A stretch of DNA of 64,000 bases, taken from NCBI GenBank assembly GCA_945612235.1, contig CALZAE010000001.1, positions 1 to 64,000 of the forward strand. The letters run 5' to 3'. The stretch's first letter is position 1. The number at the start of each line of letters is the position of its first letter. The notes beneath the pieces are model-generated. The model searched no databases. It saw only the letters and a list, made by a program, of their open reading frames with translations, and had not been told where the DNA came from. Below are positions 1-9,300 of this stretch, one piece after another. Origin of the DNA: an uncultured Gammaproteobacteria bacterium (GTDB lineage: Bacteria > Pseudomonadota > Gammaproteobacteria > Pseudomonadales > Pseudomonadaceae). Position numbers and translations under genes: made by a program.

Positions 1-124
1 GCTGTGATCCGTCATCAATGGAACGGGCGCTGATGGCCACATCATAGCCTTCACGGGCAAAAGCAATGGCTGTTGCCCGTCCAATGCCGCGGCTTGCGCC
101 GGTCACAAATGCAATTTTAGTCAC
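1..124 (-). CDS. Short-chain dehydrogenase/reductase, N-terminal part (truncated by window edge)
   Basis: Reverse complement from a GTG at 124 reads VTKIAFVTGASRGIGRATAIAFAREGYDVAISARSIDDGSQ; TGxxxGIG Rossmann motif; AAGGAG ribosome-binding site upstream. Confidence 0.85.
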   Translation of the reverse strand, partial: MTKIAFVTGASRGIGRATAIAFAREGYDVAISARSIDDGSQ

Positions 125-156
125 ATGACACTCCTTTTAAATCAGCACAGCTGCAA

Positions 157-1212
157 TTAAGCCGGATAGTCGCTATAACCCACAGGACCTGGCGAGTATA
201 AAGTGTCGCGATTAAACTCAGTCAATACGCGACCCGTCTTAAAGCACTCAACCAAATTGGGGTTGGCGATATAATGGCGTGCAAAGGACACAGCATCAGC
301 GACACCGTTATCAACGGCTTCTTTGGCAGTTTCACCATCAAAACCATCATTGATAATTAAACCGCCCTTAAACTGTTCACGTGCTACGGTAAAAGCATCC
401 ACTTTACGTGTATGCGCACGCATAATGTGCAGGTAAGCCAGGTTCATGGGAGCAATACCATCGAGCAAGGCCTGTAAGGTCTCAGCTGGCTGACTGTCAT
501 ATACATCATTAAACTTATTGCCTGGACAGAAGCGAAAGCCTACTCGTCCAGAGCCAATAGCTTCAGACATCGCTTTAAGCACCAACAAGGGGAAACGCAC
601 ACGATTTTCCACTGACCCACCAAACTCATCGGTGCGCTGGTTGGATGTTTCTGCCATAAACTGCATCGGTAAATACCCACTGGTACCGTGCAATTCAACG
701 CCATCAAAGCCAGCTTCACGTGCATTCAAAGCGGCTTTGCGATAATCCTCAATCACAGCGTATACATCGCTGTTACTCAGCTCCTGCGGCATATCTGTTG
801 CGGCCATGCCGACGGCATCGGTAAACAGCTCAACTTCAGCTTTAATCGCTGATGGAGCAATGGTCTTAGAGCCAGCAGGCTTGTTATGGACAGTGGCCAC
901 ACGACCGCAATGCATCAACTGCAAAACAATCGTACCGCCCTCGGCGTGTACCGCATCGGTCACTCGACGCCATTGAGCGATTTGCTCAGCATTGTAAATA
1001 CCTGGAGTGCGGCAATAGCCCATACCGTCTGCCGAAGGTGATGTACCTTCAGCAACAATCAAGCCTGCATTGGCACGCTGCGCATAGTAATCAATCATTT
1101 CAGCCGTAGGTACAGCTTGATCGGTTGAACGACTGCGCGTCATTGGCGCCATCACCACCCGATTTTTTAATTTAAGATCGCCAAACTGGATCGGCTCAAA
1201 TAACGTACTCAT
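157..1212 (-). CDS. Old yellow enzyme family NADH:flavin oxidoreductase
   Basis: 351 aa; LFEPIQFGDLKLKNRVVMAPMTRSR start and GFDGVELHGTSGYLPMQF motif typical of OYE. Confidence 0.92.
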   Translation of the reverse strand: MSTLFEPIQFGDLKLKNRVVMAPMTRSRSTDQAVPTAEMIDYYAQRANAGLIVAEGTSPSADGMGYCRTPGIYNAEQIAQWRRVTDAVHAEGGTIVLQLMHCGRVATVHNKPAGSKTIAPSAIKAEVELFTDAVGMAATDMPQELSNSDVYAVIEDYRKAALNAREAGFDGVELHGTSGYLPMQFMAETSNQRTDEFGGSVENRVRFPLLVLKAMSEAIGSGRVGFRFCPGNKFNDVYDSQPAETLQALLDGIAPMNLAYLHIMRAHTRKVDAFTVAREQFKGGLIINDGFDGETAKEAVDNGVADAVSFARHYIANPNLVECFKTGRVLTEFNRDTLYSPGPVGYSDYPA

Positions 1213-1221
1213 AACAACTCC

Positions 1222-1851
1222 TTAGCGGACACGAATTCTAGGTGTCGGAGCATTGCGCCGCATACCTTTGAGAAAACCGTCCAATGGCTGTGGCTGTGCA
1301 ACTTCTGGCAACGCATCATGCTCTGGTGTGTTGTTCCAGAACTCTTTCCATGACGGGAATAAATCATGGAAGGTGCCGTGATACGGCTCGCGTCCTGGCC
1401 AACGCATTTTCATATCGCCAATGGGTGGCTTATTCAGATCTGTGGCATACCAGTAGCACGGCAAGCGACGACGGAAATACCACACGCCATCAACACGCTC
1501 GTAATCATCCCAATACAGCATTTGCATGATCACCCACTCAGCGCCGGTTTCATGCTCATTCTTGGAATACACCACGCCAATGGCATGATCCGCATCGGTA
1601 AATTCAATAATGTGCTGACCAATGTGATGGGATGTACCGGTAAATTGATGACGCAAGGTGTCATCCACCCAAGCTTTGAGCTCAGCGCGACCGGTTTTAC
1701 CTTTACCCACACGAATGTCTGGAGCAAACAACCCGACATGCGCATCCAAATCACGCATATCCAGTGACAAGGAGTATTTACCCGCCAATTGGCGAATGGC
1801 TTCTGTCGACTCTAAACGATCGATACGCGCCAGCAGTTCATCTTGATTCAT
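1222..1851 (-). CDS. SnoaL-like / NTF2-fold protein (BaiE/Hsh2-like steroid dehydratase or isomerase candidate)
   Basis: 209 aa; N-terminal RIDRLESTEAIRQLAGKYSLSLDMRD pattern of SnoaL-like proteins; embedded in an SDR/OYE operon. Confidence 0.7.
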   Translation of the reverse strand: MNQDELLARIDRLESTEAIRQLAGKYSLSLDMRDLDAHVGLFAPDIRVGKGKTGRAELKAWVDDTLRHQFTGTSHHIGQHIIEFTDADHAIGVVYSKNEHETGAEWVIMQMLYWDDYERVDGVWYFRRRLPCYWYATDLNKPPIGDMKMRWPGREPYHGTFHDLFPSWKEFWNNTPEHDALPEVAQPQPLDGFLKGMRRNAPTPRIRVR

Positions 1852-1908
1852 GTTTTACAATCTCTTTTGCTGAATAAAAGGGTGCTCGAGTGACGAGCAC
1901 CCCCAAGA

Positions 1909-2679
1909 TCACTCAAGAACGGTATACAAATCTGAGCTACGACCACCATCCACAGGCAACGCAGCACCTGTGATGTATGAAGCTTCATCTGAAGCCAAGA
2001 ACACCACCGCATTCGCCAGTTCCGTTGCGCGACCCACACGCTTCATTGGAATCAGCTTAGAGGTGTTTTCACGCGCTGTATCATCGCTGAGCATACCCGC
2101 GGTGCCATCAGTTTCGATCACACCTGGAATCACCACGTTACAACGGATATTGAGTGCGGCGCCTTCAGAAGCAGCGGCACGGCTGAAGTTGGTCACAGCG
2201 GCTTTAGCGGCTGAGTAACCTGACATCCAAGCGGTACCAAAGGTGCCGCAAATGGAAGACAAGTTAACAATTGAGCCGCCATTTTCCTGCATCAACTGCA
2301 TGGCTTTACGGGTACCCCAGAAAGTGCCATCCACTGTGGTTTTAAAGTTCATATGCCAATCGTCAGTGCTCATCTCAGTCAGCGCGCCCCAAGTGTAGGC
2401 AGCGGCATTATTGACCATGATATCCAGCTTGCCATACTCATTAGCGACCGCATCAATGGCGGCGACAAACGCCTGCTCATCACTGACATCAGCGACTTTA
2501 TAAGCGGCTTGACCGCCCTGCTCTAAAATATTGGCCACTACAGCTTTAAGTGGCTCTTCACGACGGCCAAAAACTACGACGGTTGCGCCTTCTTCAGCCA
2601 TACGTGTGGCTGTTGCTGCACCAATACCTGTACCACCACCGGTGACAATCGCAATCTTATTTTCAAGTCTCTTTGTCAT
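1909..2679 (-). CDS. SDR family oxidoreductase (hydroxysteroid dehydrogenase-like)
   Basis: TGGGTGIG, NNAA, YSAAK motifs; start trimmed from the 310-aa ORF to MTKRLENK at 2679. Confidence 0.9.
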   Translation of the reverse strand: MTKRLENKIAIVTGGGTGIGAATATRMAEEGATVVVFGRREEPLKAVVANILEQGGQAAYKVADVSDEQAFVAAIDAVANEYGKLDIMVNNAAAYTWGALTEMSTDDWHMNFKTTVDGTFWGTRKAMQLMQENGGSIVNLSSICGTFGTAWMSGYSAAKAAVTNFSRAAASEGAALNIRCNVVIPGVIETDGTAGMLSDDTARENTSKLIPMKRVGRATELANAVVFLASDEASYITGAALPVDGGRSSDLYTVLE

Positions 2680-2690
2680 TTCAATTCCCC

Positions 2691-3422
2691 TTAATAGAAC
2701 GCCATGCCACCGTTGACGGCAATGTTTTGACCGGTAATAAAGCTGGCGTCGTCGCTGCCTAAAAATGCAACAACACGCGCAATTTCTAACGTTGTACCCA
2801 GACGACCCAAGGGAATCCCAGCAATCATTGAATCCATCCACTCTTGTGGAATGCCCGCCATCATTGGCGTGTCGGTTGCGCCAGGTACTAGGCTATTCAC
2901 ACGAATACCACTGGGCGCTAATTCACGCGCCGTGCTGCGGGTTAAGCCCATGATGCCGGCTTTGGACGCTACATAGTGGCTTGGGCCTTCACCGGTTTGG
3001 CCGGCTGTACTGGAGAAGTTCACAATGGCGCCGCTACCGGCTTTCACCATTAACTTAGCGGCTTCACGGCTGCACAAAAATGCGCCGGTTAAGTTGACAT
3101 TAATCACGCGCTGCCATGTTTCTAAGGTCGTTTCCAAGAACCCATCAACCGAACCAATACCCGCGTTATTCACCAGCAGGTCTAAGCGGCCTTGCTCTTG
3201 TTCAATACGCGCCATCAGATCAACTACAGCCGTTTCGTTGGTAATATCACACACCACGGCATGTGCCTTACCATCAAGGCCTTGCACTGTTTCTTCCAGC
3301 GCTTGGGCATTGACATCCACTGCGTACACAATGGCGCCTTGCTCAACAAAATACTGCACCATAGTGCGACCCATGCCTTGTCCAGCGCCGGTGACAACGC
3401 TGATTTTATTATTCAGTTTCAT
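2691..3422 (-). CDS. SDR family oxidoreductase
   Basis: TGAGQGMG, NNAG, YVASK motifs; start trimmed to MKLNNKISVVTG at 3422. Confidence 0.9.
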   Translation of the reverse strand: MKLNNKISVVTGAGQGMGRTMVQYFVEQGAIVYAVDVNAQALEETVQGLDGKAHAVVCDITNETAVVDLMARIEQEQGRLDLLVNNAGIGSVDGFLETTLETWQRVINVNLTGAFLCSREAAKLMVKAGSGAIVNFSSTAGQTGEGPSHYVASKAGIMGLTRSTARELAPSGIRVNSLVPGATDTPMMAGIPQEWMDSMIAGIPLGRLGTTLEIARVVAFLGSDDASFITGQNIAVNGGMAFY

Positions 3423-3481
3423 GGTTGTTCCTGTCTTGTTCTTAGTGTTATTCATCATCGGGTTACATGCCCACACAAGCA

Positions 3482-3497
3482 TCGTCTATTAAGACTA
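3482..3497 (-). promoter_or_regulatory. Cluster motif site (TCGTC TATTAA GACTA)
   Basis: 16-bp near-palindrome centred ~67 bp upstream of the SDR start at 3422; overlaps the stop codon of the upstream gene. Confidence 0.7.
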
Positions 3498-4979
3498 ATC
3501 TCTGGCAATGTTCGCCGCGACGCTCAGCCCTGCTTGGCGGCCAAAGAATGTTGAATCGCCTAATGACATGCCTGAACTGTATCCCTCACCCCAACGTGGC
3601 AAGCCACACGCAGTCCGCCCTGCCGCATACAGACCTTGAATGGCCTGCCCATCGGCGTTTAACACCTCTCCAGTAGGCAAAGTCGCTAAGCCACCCAAGG
3701 TAAAGGCATGCCCATCAAAATCACCACTGCAGTAACTCAGTGCTGCAAAAGGCGGTGACAGCAAGGGGCGTAACCACTCATCACTTTTATGCAAATACGG
3801 ATCTTGACCTTCAGCCGCATGGCGGTTGAATTCATTGACGGTGGCAACCAGTGAGCCAGGCTCTAATTGCAACTCTTCTTCGATTTCTTCCCAAGTCTCG
3901 CCCACTGCAGCGATGGTGATATTGGGCTGAATAACGGGACGTGCAAAAATATCGTTATCCACCAGCAGCCAAGCGCGGCCATTGGGCTGACGCAACACAT
4001 AGTGCGCCACACGACCGTGGTAGCTGTCTTCGTTAATAAAACGCTGTCCGCGCTCATTGACAAAAATACCTTTCACCAAGGAAGCCGGCGGAAAGAAAGG
4101 CAAGGTGGCAAAAAACTCATGCATATTCAGCGTCGTTGCTCCCACACTGATACCCATGCGAATGCCTGAACCGTCATCATTGCCGCCGGTGACTAATTGC
4201 TCACACTTTAAAGCTTCAGGGGCGTAGCGCTTGACCATGTCGCGGTTACCAATAAAACCACCGGCACATAAAATCACCCCTTGACGGGCTTGTACGTAAA
4301 CCGGCTGACCTGCAATGCGCACTACCACACCTTGCACAGCGCCGTCATGATCAGTAATCAAGCATAAAGCACGGGCATCGTAGTGCGCTGTCGCACCCAC
4401 TTGCAGCGCTTGGTCACACAATTTCTCCATAAACAATTTACCGCCGCCCCAGCCGGTAAACTCAACTGTATGACCGCGTGGTGCAGGCTTGGCTTGCGCA
4501 GAAAACGGCCACGCCTTTTCATTACCTGACCAGATTAAGGTGTCATCTGTGGTTGGCTCAATCCATTTACCTGGTAAATAAGTACCTTTAAACGGCACAC
4601 CCTGAGCACCCAACCAATCAAAGTGCGCGCTGGCGTTATTGGCGTATAAGGTGACGCGATCTTGGTCGGCTGCGGGGCCACCTGACATCATTAAATAACG
4701 TTGTAAATCTTCAGTGCTGTCTTCAAAGCCATGCTTGCGCTGGATTGTTGTACCACCGCTACCACCGACATAAACTTCACCACCCGACCAACTGGCACTG
4801 CCACCGGGCGCACTGGCCACTTCAAAAATATCGACACTGGAACCGGCATTACGCGCTTCAATCGCAGCGCAACTGCCCGCCGCACCAAAACCAATAATGG
4901 CCACATCAGTCACAATGTCCCACTGGGGAACATCAGCTACGGATACAGGATGTCCTGAGGTTAATACTTTGCTCATCAT
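3495..4979 (-). CDS. FAD-dependent 3-ketosteroid dehydrogenase / fumarate reductase-like flavoprotein
   Basis: 494 aa; DVAIIGFGAAGSCAAIEARNAG Rossmann and C-terminal GLYAAGRTACGLPRWGEGYSSGMSLGDSTFFGRQAG. Confidence 0.85.
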   Translation of the reverse strand: MMSKVLTSGHPVSVADVPQWDIVTDVAIIGFGAAGSCAAIEARNAGSSVDIFEVASAPGGSASWSGGEVYVGGSGGTTIQRKHGFEDSTEDLQRYLMMSGGPAADQDRVTLYANNASAHFDWLGAQGVPFKGTYLPGKWIEPTTDDTLIWSGNEKAWPFSAQAKPAPRGHTVEFTGWGGGKLFMEKLCDQALQVGATAHYDARALCLITDHDGAVQGVVVRIAGQPVYVQARQGVILCAGGFIGNRDMVKRYAPEALKCEQLVTGGNDDGSGIRMGISVGATTLNMHEFFATLPFFPPASLVKGIFVNERGQRFINEDSYHGRVAHYVLRQPNGRAWLLVDNDIFARPVIQPNITIAAVGETWEEIEEELQLEPGSLVATVNEFNRHAAEGQDPYLHKSDEWLRPLLSPPFAALSYCSGDFDGHAFTLGGLATLPTGEVLNADGQAIQGLYAAGRTACGLPRWGEGYSSGMSLGDSTFFGRQAGLSVAANIARD

Positions 4980-4999
4980 ATGCGCCTATAATTAATGAA

Positions 5000-5028
5000 C
5001 TACCCGCCACTTTAGAAGTGGGGGTTTC
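5000..5028 (-). repeat. IS605-type right-end hairpin
   Basis: Minus strand GAAACCCCCACTTCTAAAGTGGCGGGTAGTTCAT immediately 3' of the TnpB stop. Confidence 0.55.
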
Positions 5029-5310
5029 CTAGGTAATACACAGACTTGATGGGGTGCGCTGCACCCCATCAGAGGTTATGCAAATTGACTGGGCTAACTC
5101 CCTCGTACCGAGGGTTTTTGTACTTGATAGCAAGTAGCGCAATCCTTCCTTGAGGATGTTGATACTGGCGTTATAGTCACGATCTAGAACAGCGTTACAG
5201 TTTGGGCATTGCCACTGCCGCATGGCAAGAGTGAGTTCACCCTTACCAAGAACATGATCGCAGCCTGAGCAGGTCTTAGAGGATGGAAACCATCGGTCTA
5301 TTTTAAAATA
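5029..5310 (-). mobile_element. TnpB (IS200/IS605 OrfB) C-terminal remnant
   Basis: Reverse-strand translation FKIDRWFPSSKTCSGCDHVLGKGELTLAMRQWQCPNCNAVLDRDYNASINIL: zinc-finger and RDxNAxxN signature; N-terminal RuvC part absent. 5' junction is approximate. Confidence 0.85.
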
Positions 5311-5325
5311 AACATATTGCCAAGT

Positions 5326-5362
5326 AAAAAAGCCGACCTCTGCAATAGGGGTCGGCTTTTAT
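5326..5362 (-). terminator. Rho-independent terminator
   Basis: AAAAAGCCGACC ... GGTCGGCTTTTA inverted repeat directly after the ACAD gene. Confidence 0.85.
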
Positions 5363-5387
5363 TTAACGCTTCAACATGACTGCCCCA

Positions 5388-6554
5388 CTAACGCGAACGG
5401 GGTAAGCCAAGTCCAAATTGAGCGATCAGCTCACGTTGGATCTCGTTGGTGCCGCCACCAAAGGTTAAGGTCGGTGCTGCACGTACATCGTACTCAAGCT
5501 CACCCATTAAGAAGGCGGCTGCAGTACCGCTGCGCACTAAACCATTGGCGCCCACAATCTCAGTCAGCATGCGTAAAATCTCAATCACTGACTCAGAGCC
5601 GTACACCTTAGTGATGGACGCTAAAGCCACATCCATTTTGTCTTGCTCTAAATCAGCAGCAATACGGAAGTTGATTAAGCGCATGGCTTCCAGCTTGGTG
5701 TAGCACAGCGCTAAGTTGCGACGCACCCAAGCATGGTCTGTGGCACGTTTACCGCTTTCGTCTTCGGCTTTAGCCCACAAATAGACTTTACGGTACATAC
5801 CCACCACACGGTCAGCCCATGAACCTAAGCCTAAACGCTCATGGTTCAACTGCGCTGTGATCAGCTGCCAACCTTTGTTCAGCTCACCCACCAACATATC
5901 TTTAGGCACCACCACGTTGTCGTAATAGGACGCAGCGGTGTTGTTACTGGTGGTTGGGATGACAGTCTGGGAGAAGCCTTCAGTTTTGGTGTCAACGATC
6001 AGAATCGAGATACCTTTGTGACGGGCTTCTTCTGGATTGGTACGTGCCGCCAACCAAATGTAGTCCGCGCCATCGGCACCTGAAGTCCACATTTTGTTGC
6101 CATTGACAACAAAATGGTCTTCTTCAACTTTAGCTGAGGTTTTCAGTACGGCTAAATCACTGCCCGCACTGGGCTCAGAGTAACCAATCGCAAAATGAAT
6201 ATCGCCACTGGCAATACCGCCCAGAAACTTTTCTTTTTGCAGATCGGTGCCGTAGCTCATTAACGCAGGGCCTACGGTACTGATCGTCACAAAAGGCAAT
6301 GGCGCACCGACAATATTGGCTTCTTCAAAGAAAATCAATTGCTCAGTCGGACCATAGCCCTGCCCGCCGTACTCTTTAGGCCAGCCCACAGCCAACCAGC
6401 CGTCTTCACCCATTTGCTTAACGATTTTGCGAAACTGATCACCACCCTCAGAACCACGCAACTCATTGCGCAATTCAGGCGTCATCAGATGAGTAAAATA
6501 GTCGCGTACTTTTATTCGCAGCGCCCGCTGCTCGTCGGTTAAATCAACAAACAT
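5388..6554 (-). CDS. Acyl-CoA dehydrogenase (steroid side-chain, ChsE/FadE28-29-like subunit)
   Basis: 388 aa; GYSEPSAGSDLA and FGGGTNEIQRELIAQFGLGLPR motifs; next to Ltp/MaoC genes. Confidence 0.9.
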   Translation of the reverse strand: MFVDLTDEQRALRIKVRDYFTHLMTPELRNELRGSEGGDQFRKIVKQMGEDGWLAVGWPKEYGGQGYGPTEQLIFFEEANIVGAPLPFVTISTVGPALMSYGTDLQKEKFLGGIASGDIHFAIGYSEPSAGSDLAVLKTSAKVEEDHFVVNGNKMWTSGADGADYIWLAARTNPEEARHKGISILIVDTKTEGFSQTVIPTTSNNTAASYYDNVVVPKDMLVGELNKGWQLITAQLNHERLGLGSWADRVVGMYRKVYLWAKAEDESGKRATDHAWVRRNLALCYTKLEAMRLINFRIAADLEQDKMDVALASITKVYGSESVIEILRMLTEIVGANGLVRSGTAAAFLMGELEYDVRAAPTLTFGGGTNEIQRELIAQFGLGLPRSR

Positions 6555-6564
6555 AGTTCGCTCC

Positions 6565-7743
6565 TTACGCTACGCCTAAAATAAGGCCACTGGTGGGTAC
6601 ACCGGTACCGGCTGTCACAACCACGTTTTCAACATTATCGACCTGGTTAACCGCTTGCCCACGCACCTGACGCACGCCTTCAGCCACACCGTTCATACCA
6701 TGGATATAGGCTTCGCCCAGTTGTCCACCGTGGGTATTGATTGGCAAACGTCCACCGCGTGCATGGTGTCCAGCACGAATAAACTCTTTCGCTTCACCGC
6801 GCTCTGCAAAGCCAAACTCTTCCAACTGCGGCAGTACAAAAGGTGTGAAATGGTCATAAATGACCGCAGTCTGAATCGCATCCGGACCTAAACCTGCTTG
6901 ACGATAGATTTCCTTAGCGACCACACCCATTTCAGGCAAGCCGGTAATATCATCACGATAAAACGACGTCATGCTTTGCTGACCGTGCGAAATACCTTGT
7001 GACGCACCTTTGATGATCACAGGCTTTTGTTGTAAATCTCGAGCGCGCTCCACTGAAGTAATCACCATCGCCACTGCACCATCGGACTCTTGGCAGCAAT
7101 CGAGCAGGTGTAAGGGCTCACAGATCCAACGTGAGTTCTGATGATCTTCTAGGGTGATGGGTTTCTTATAGAAAAACGCAGCCGGGTTGGTTGCGGCAAA
7201 ATCACGAGCCGCTACAGCAATGCGTCCAAAGTCTTCTGAGGTTGCGCCATACTCATGCATATAACGCTGCGCAAACATACCCACCCATGCAGCTGGGGTA
7301 TGGAAGCCATGTGGCATATACCAGCCATAGTTGACGTTTTCAAAAATTGGCGTTGAACCAAAACCATAGTCTCCGGTACCAAAACGGTACCAAGAGCGCT
7401 CGTTCATCGCGCGGTAAACTACAACTGTTTTTGCCACACCCGTCGCTACAGCCATAGCCGCATGCATTAGAGGTGCACAAGCTGCACCACCACCATGTGG
7501 TACTTGCGAGAAGAACTTAACATCCTTACAACCCAGCAAGCGCGCAATCTCATATTCAGGTACTTTATCAACCGAGTAGCTGCTAAAACCATCCACTTCA
7601 GAGGGATCAATACCCGCATCCTCTAAAGCTGCAAGCGTGGCTTCCATAGCCAGTCTCAGCTCCGTACGGCCTGAGTTCTTGGAAAATTCTGTAGCGCCAA
7701 GTCCAACGATAGCCGCTTTACCCGACAGGAAAGAATCACTCAT
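6565..7743 (-). CDS. ltp2: Thiolase-like lipid-transfer protein (Ltp2-type retro-aldolase)
   Basis: AAIVGLGATEFSKNSGRTELRLAMEA and C-terminal LPINTHGGQLGEAYIHGMNG; start trimmed to MSDSFLSG at 7743. Confidence 0.82.
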   Translation of the reverse strand: MSDSFLSGKAAIVGLGATEFSKNSGRTELRLAMEATLAALEDAGIDPSEVDGFSSYSVDKVPEYEIARLLGCKDVKFFSQVPHGGGAACAPLMHAAMAVATGVAKTVVVYRAMNERSWYRFGTGDYGFGSTPIFENVNYGWYMPHGFHTPAAWVGMFAQRYMHEYGATSEDFGRIAVAARDFAATNPAAFFYKKPITLEDHQNSRWICEPLHLLDCCQESDGAVAMVITSVERARDLQQKPVIIKGASQGISHGQQSMTSFYRDDITGLPEMGVVAKEIYRQAGLGPDAIQTAVIYDHFTPFVLPQLEEFGFAERGEAKEFIRAGHHARGGRLPINTHGGQLGEAYIHGMNGVAEGVRQVRGQAVNQVDNVENVVVTAGTGVPTSGLILGVA

Positions 7744-7762
7744 TTCTAAAATCTCCCAGTGC

Positions 7763-8182
7763 TCAAGGCAGTACCACAGCAACCGTACCGGCAACGTGAT
7801 TACCCATTGAATTTTTACCTTTAAAGCTGACAGTCACTGAGTTTGTCGCTTCGTCGCGCTCTGTGACTTCACCTGTAAAGACCATCGTATCGCCAGGATA
7901 GTTGGGCGCACCCAACTTAATTTTCTGACTTTTAAATGTGGCTAAAGGGCCTGCCCAATCTTCGATAAACCGCTGCACCAAACCATTGGTGGTGAGGATA
8001 TTCATAAAAATGTGCGGTGAACCTAAAGCTTGCGCCGCTTCTTTATCGTGGTGCCCTGGAAAATAATCACGAGTGGCAATCGCACCACCGTTAATCAGGG
8101 TCACTGTGATCGCAATACTAAGCTCTGGTAGCTGATCGCCAACCTTAACCTCAGCGATTGATTTGGTTTTCTTCAAGGTCAT
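7763..8182 (-). CDS. MaoC-like dehydratase domain protein (ChsH1-like)
   Basis: 139 aa; DYFPGHHDKEAAQALGSPHIFMNILTTNGLVQRF; between Ltp and ACAD genes. Confidence 0.8.
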   Translation of the reverse strand: MTLKKTKSIAEVKVGDQLPELSIAITVTLINGGAIATRDYFPGHHDKEAAQALGSPHIFMNILTTNGLVQRFIEDWAGPLATFKSQKIKLGAPNYPGDTMVFTGEVTERDEATNSVTVSFKGKNSMGNHVAGTVAVVLP

Positions 8183-9287
8183 ATTTCCATCCCAATTTAT
8201 CGTTGTTGGCTAACCAGTTACCCAGGCGCTCAAGGCTGCCTGATGCGCTTCCTAAAACCATTGACAGGTGACGGCTCCAGTACAAGAAGCGGTGAATTGG
8301 ATACGTTAAATCCACACCCACGCCACCGTGTACGTGCTGGGTTTTGTGCCCCACTAAATGCGCTGCCTCACAACTTAAATGCTGTGTTGCCAACGCCTCT
8401 GGCGTGCTTTCTAGACCTGCATCGAGACGATAGAGCAACTGATAGAGCGTGCTGCGTAAAGCTTCAACAGCAATATGGCAATCGGCCATGGTCATTTGCA
8501 CAGCTTGGAAGGTGCCAATGGCTCGTCCAAACTGCTCACGCTCTTTGAGGTACTCAGACGTACGTGCGATTTGTTCAGCACTCACACCCAACTGCAATGA
8601 AGACAAGGCAGCAATCACGCGCTGCTCTAACCACTGCGCGGCCTCAGCAGGCAGCACATCGCTCGCACTGATATTGACCTGCTCGCACTGCACATCAGCC
8701 ACGGCCACACCATTGTTGGCCACACCCTCAACTAACGTCACACCTTGTGCTTGTGGGTTGAGCAGCACCAAACGCAGCTCATTACCGGCTTGCGCCAGCA
8801 CCAGCAAATGATCCGCCTGTGCAGCATAAGCAACAGCACCGATCTGCCCCTGCAAAGTGAAGCCTGCATCGGTTGCTGTGAGTTGTAAATCAACGCCTAA
8901 GCTACTGTTTAGGCTGGTTGCAGCAACGGCTAACAGCTTCTCAGCGCTGGCAGCTTGCTCAATCAATGCTTGATGCTGCTCGCCATGGAATTGGGCTAAA
9001 CAGCTGGCTGCCAACTGATGCTCCCAAATGGGCACCTGCGCCAAACTTGCGCCTTGCGCTTGCAGCACGCAAAACAGCTCAGTCATGCCTAAGCCACTGC
9101 CGCCAAACTCTTCAGGAATAGCCAGTGCATGCAGACCCGTTTCAATACAGGTTTGCCACACATCATCCATAAATGGCTTTGCCGCTAGGTCATAATCGCG
9201 CATCTGCTCATCGGAGCAATTGTCGCGGAACAAACCATCGGCCATTTGCGCAATCGCGCGCTGGTCTTCACTTAATGAAAAATCCAT
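8151..9287 (-). CDS. Acyl-CoA dehydrogenase partner subunit
   Basis: 378 aa; MDFSLSEDQRAIAQMADGLFRD and C-terminal HVHGGVGVDLTYPIHRFLYWSR. Confidence 0.88.
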   Translation of the reverse strand: MDFSLSEDQRAIAQMADGLFRDNCSDEQMRDYDLAAKPFMDDVWQTCIETGLHALAIPEEFGGSGLGMTELFCVLQAQGASLAQVPIWEHQLAASCLAQFHGEQHQALIEQAASAEKLLAVAATSLNSSLGVDLQLTATDAGFTLQGQIGAVAYAAQADHLLVLAQAGNELRLVLLNPQAQGVTLVEGVANNGVAVADVQCEQVNISASDVLPAEAAQWLEQRVIAALSSLQLGVSAEQIARTSEYLKEREQFGRAIGTFQAVQMTMADCHIAVEALRSTLYQLLYRLDAGLESTPEALATQHLSCEAAHLVGHKTQHVHGGVGVDLTYPIHRFLYWSRHLSMVLGSASGSLERLGNWLANNDKLGWKYDLEENQINR

Positions 9288-9300
9288 AGAGCCCCCTTAA

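Noticed and set aside
518-745. Plus-strand ORF antisense to the OYE gene, and the many similar antisense ORFs in the track
   Set aside because: They overlap well-supported genes on the other strand, lack family motifs and look like codon-usage shadows.
5029-5310. Possible active TnpB or TnpB-derived repressor (TldR-like)
   Set aside because: The N-terminal and RuvC regions are missing; only the C-terminal zinc-finger portion remains, so a functional protein is not supported.
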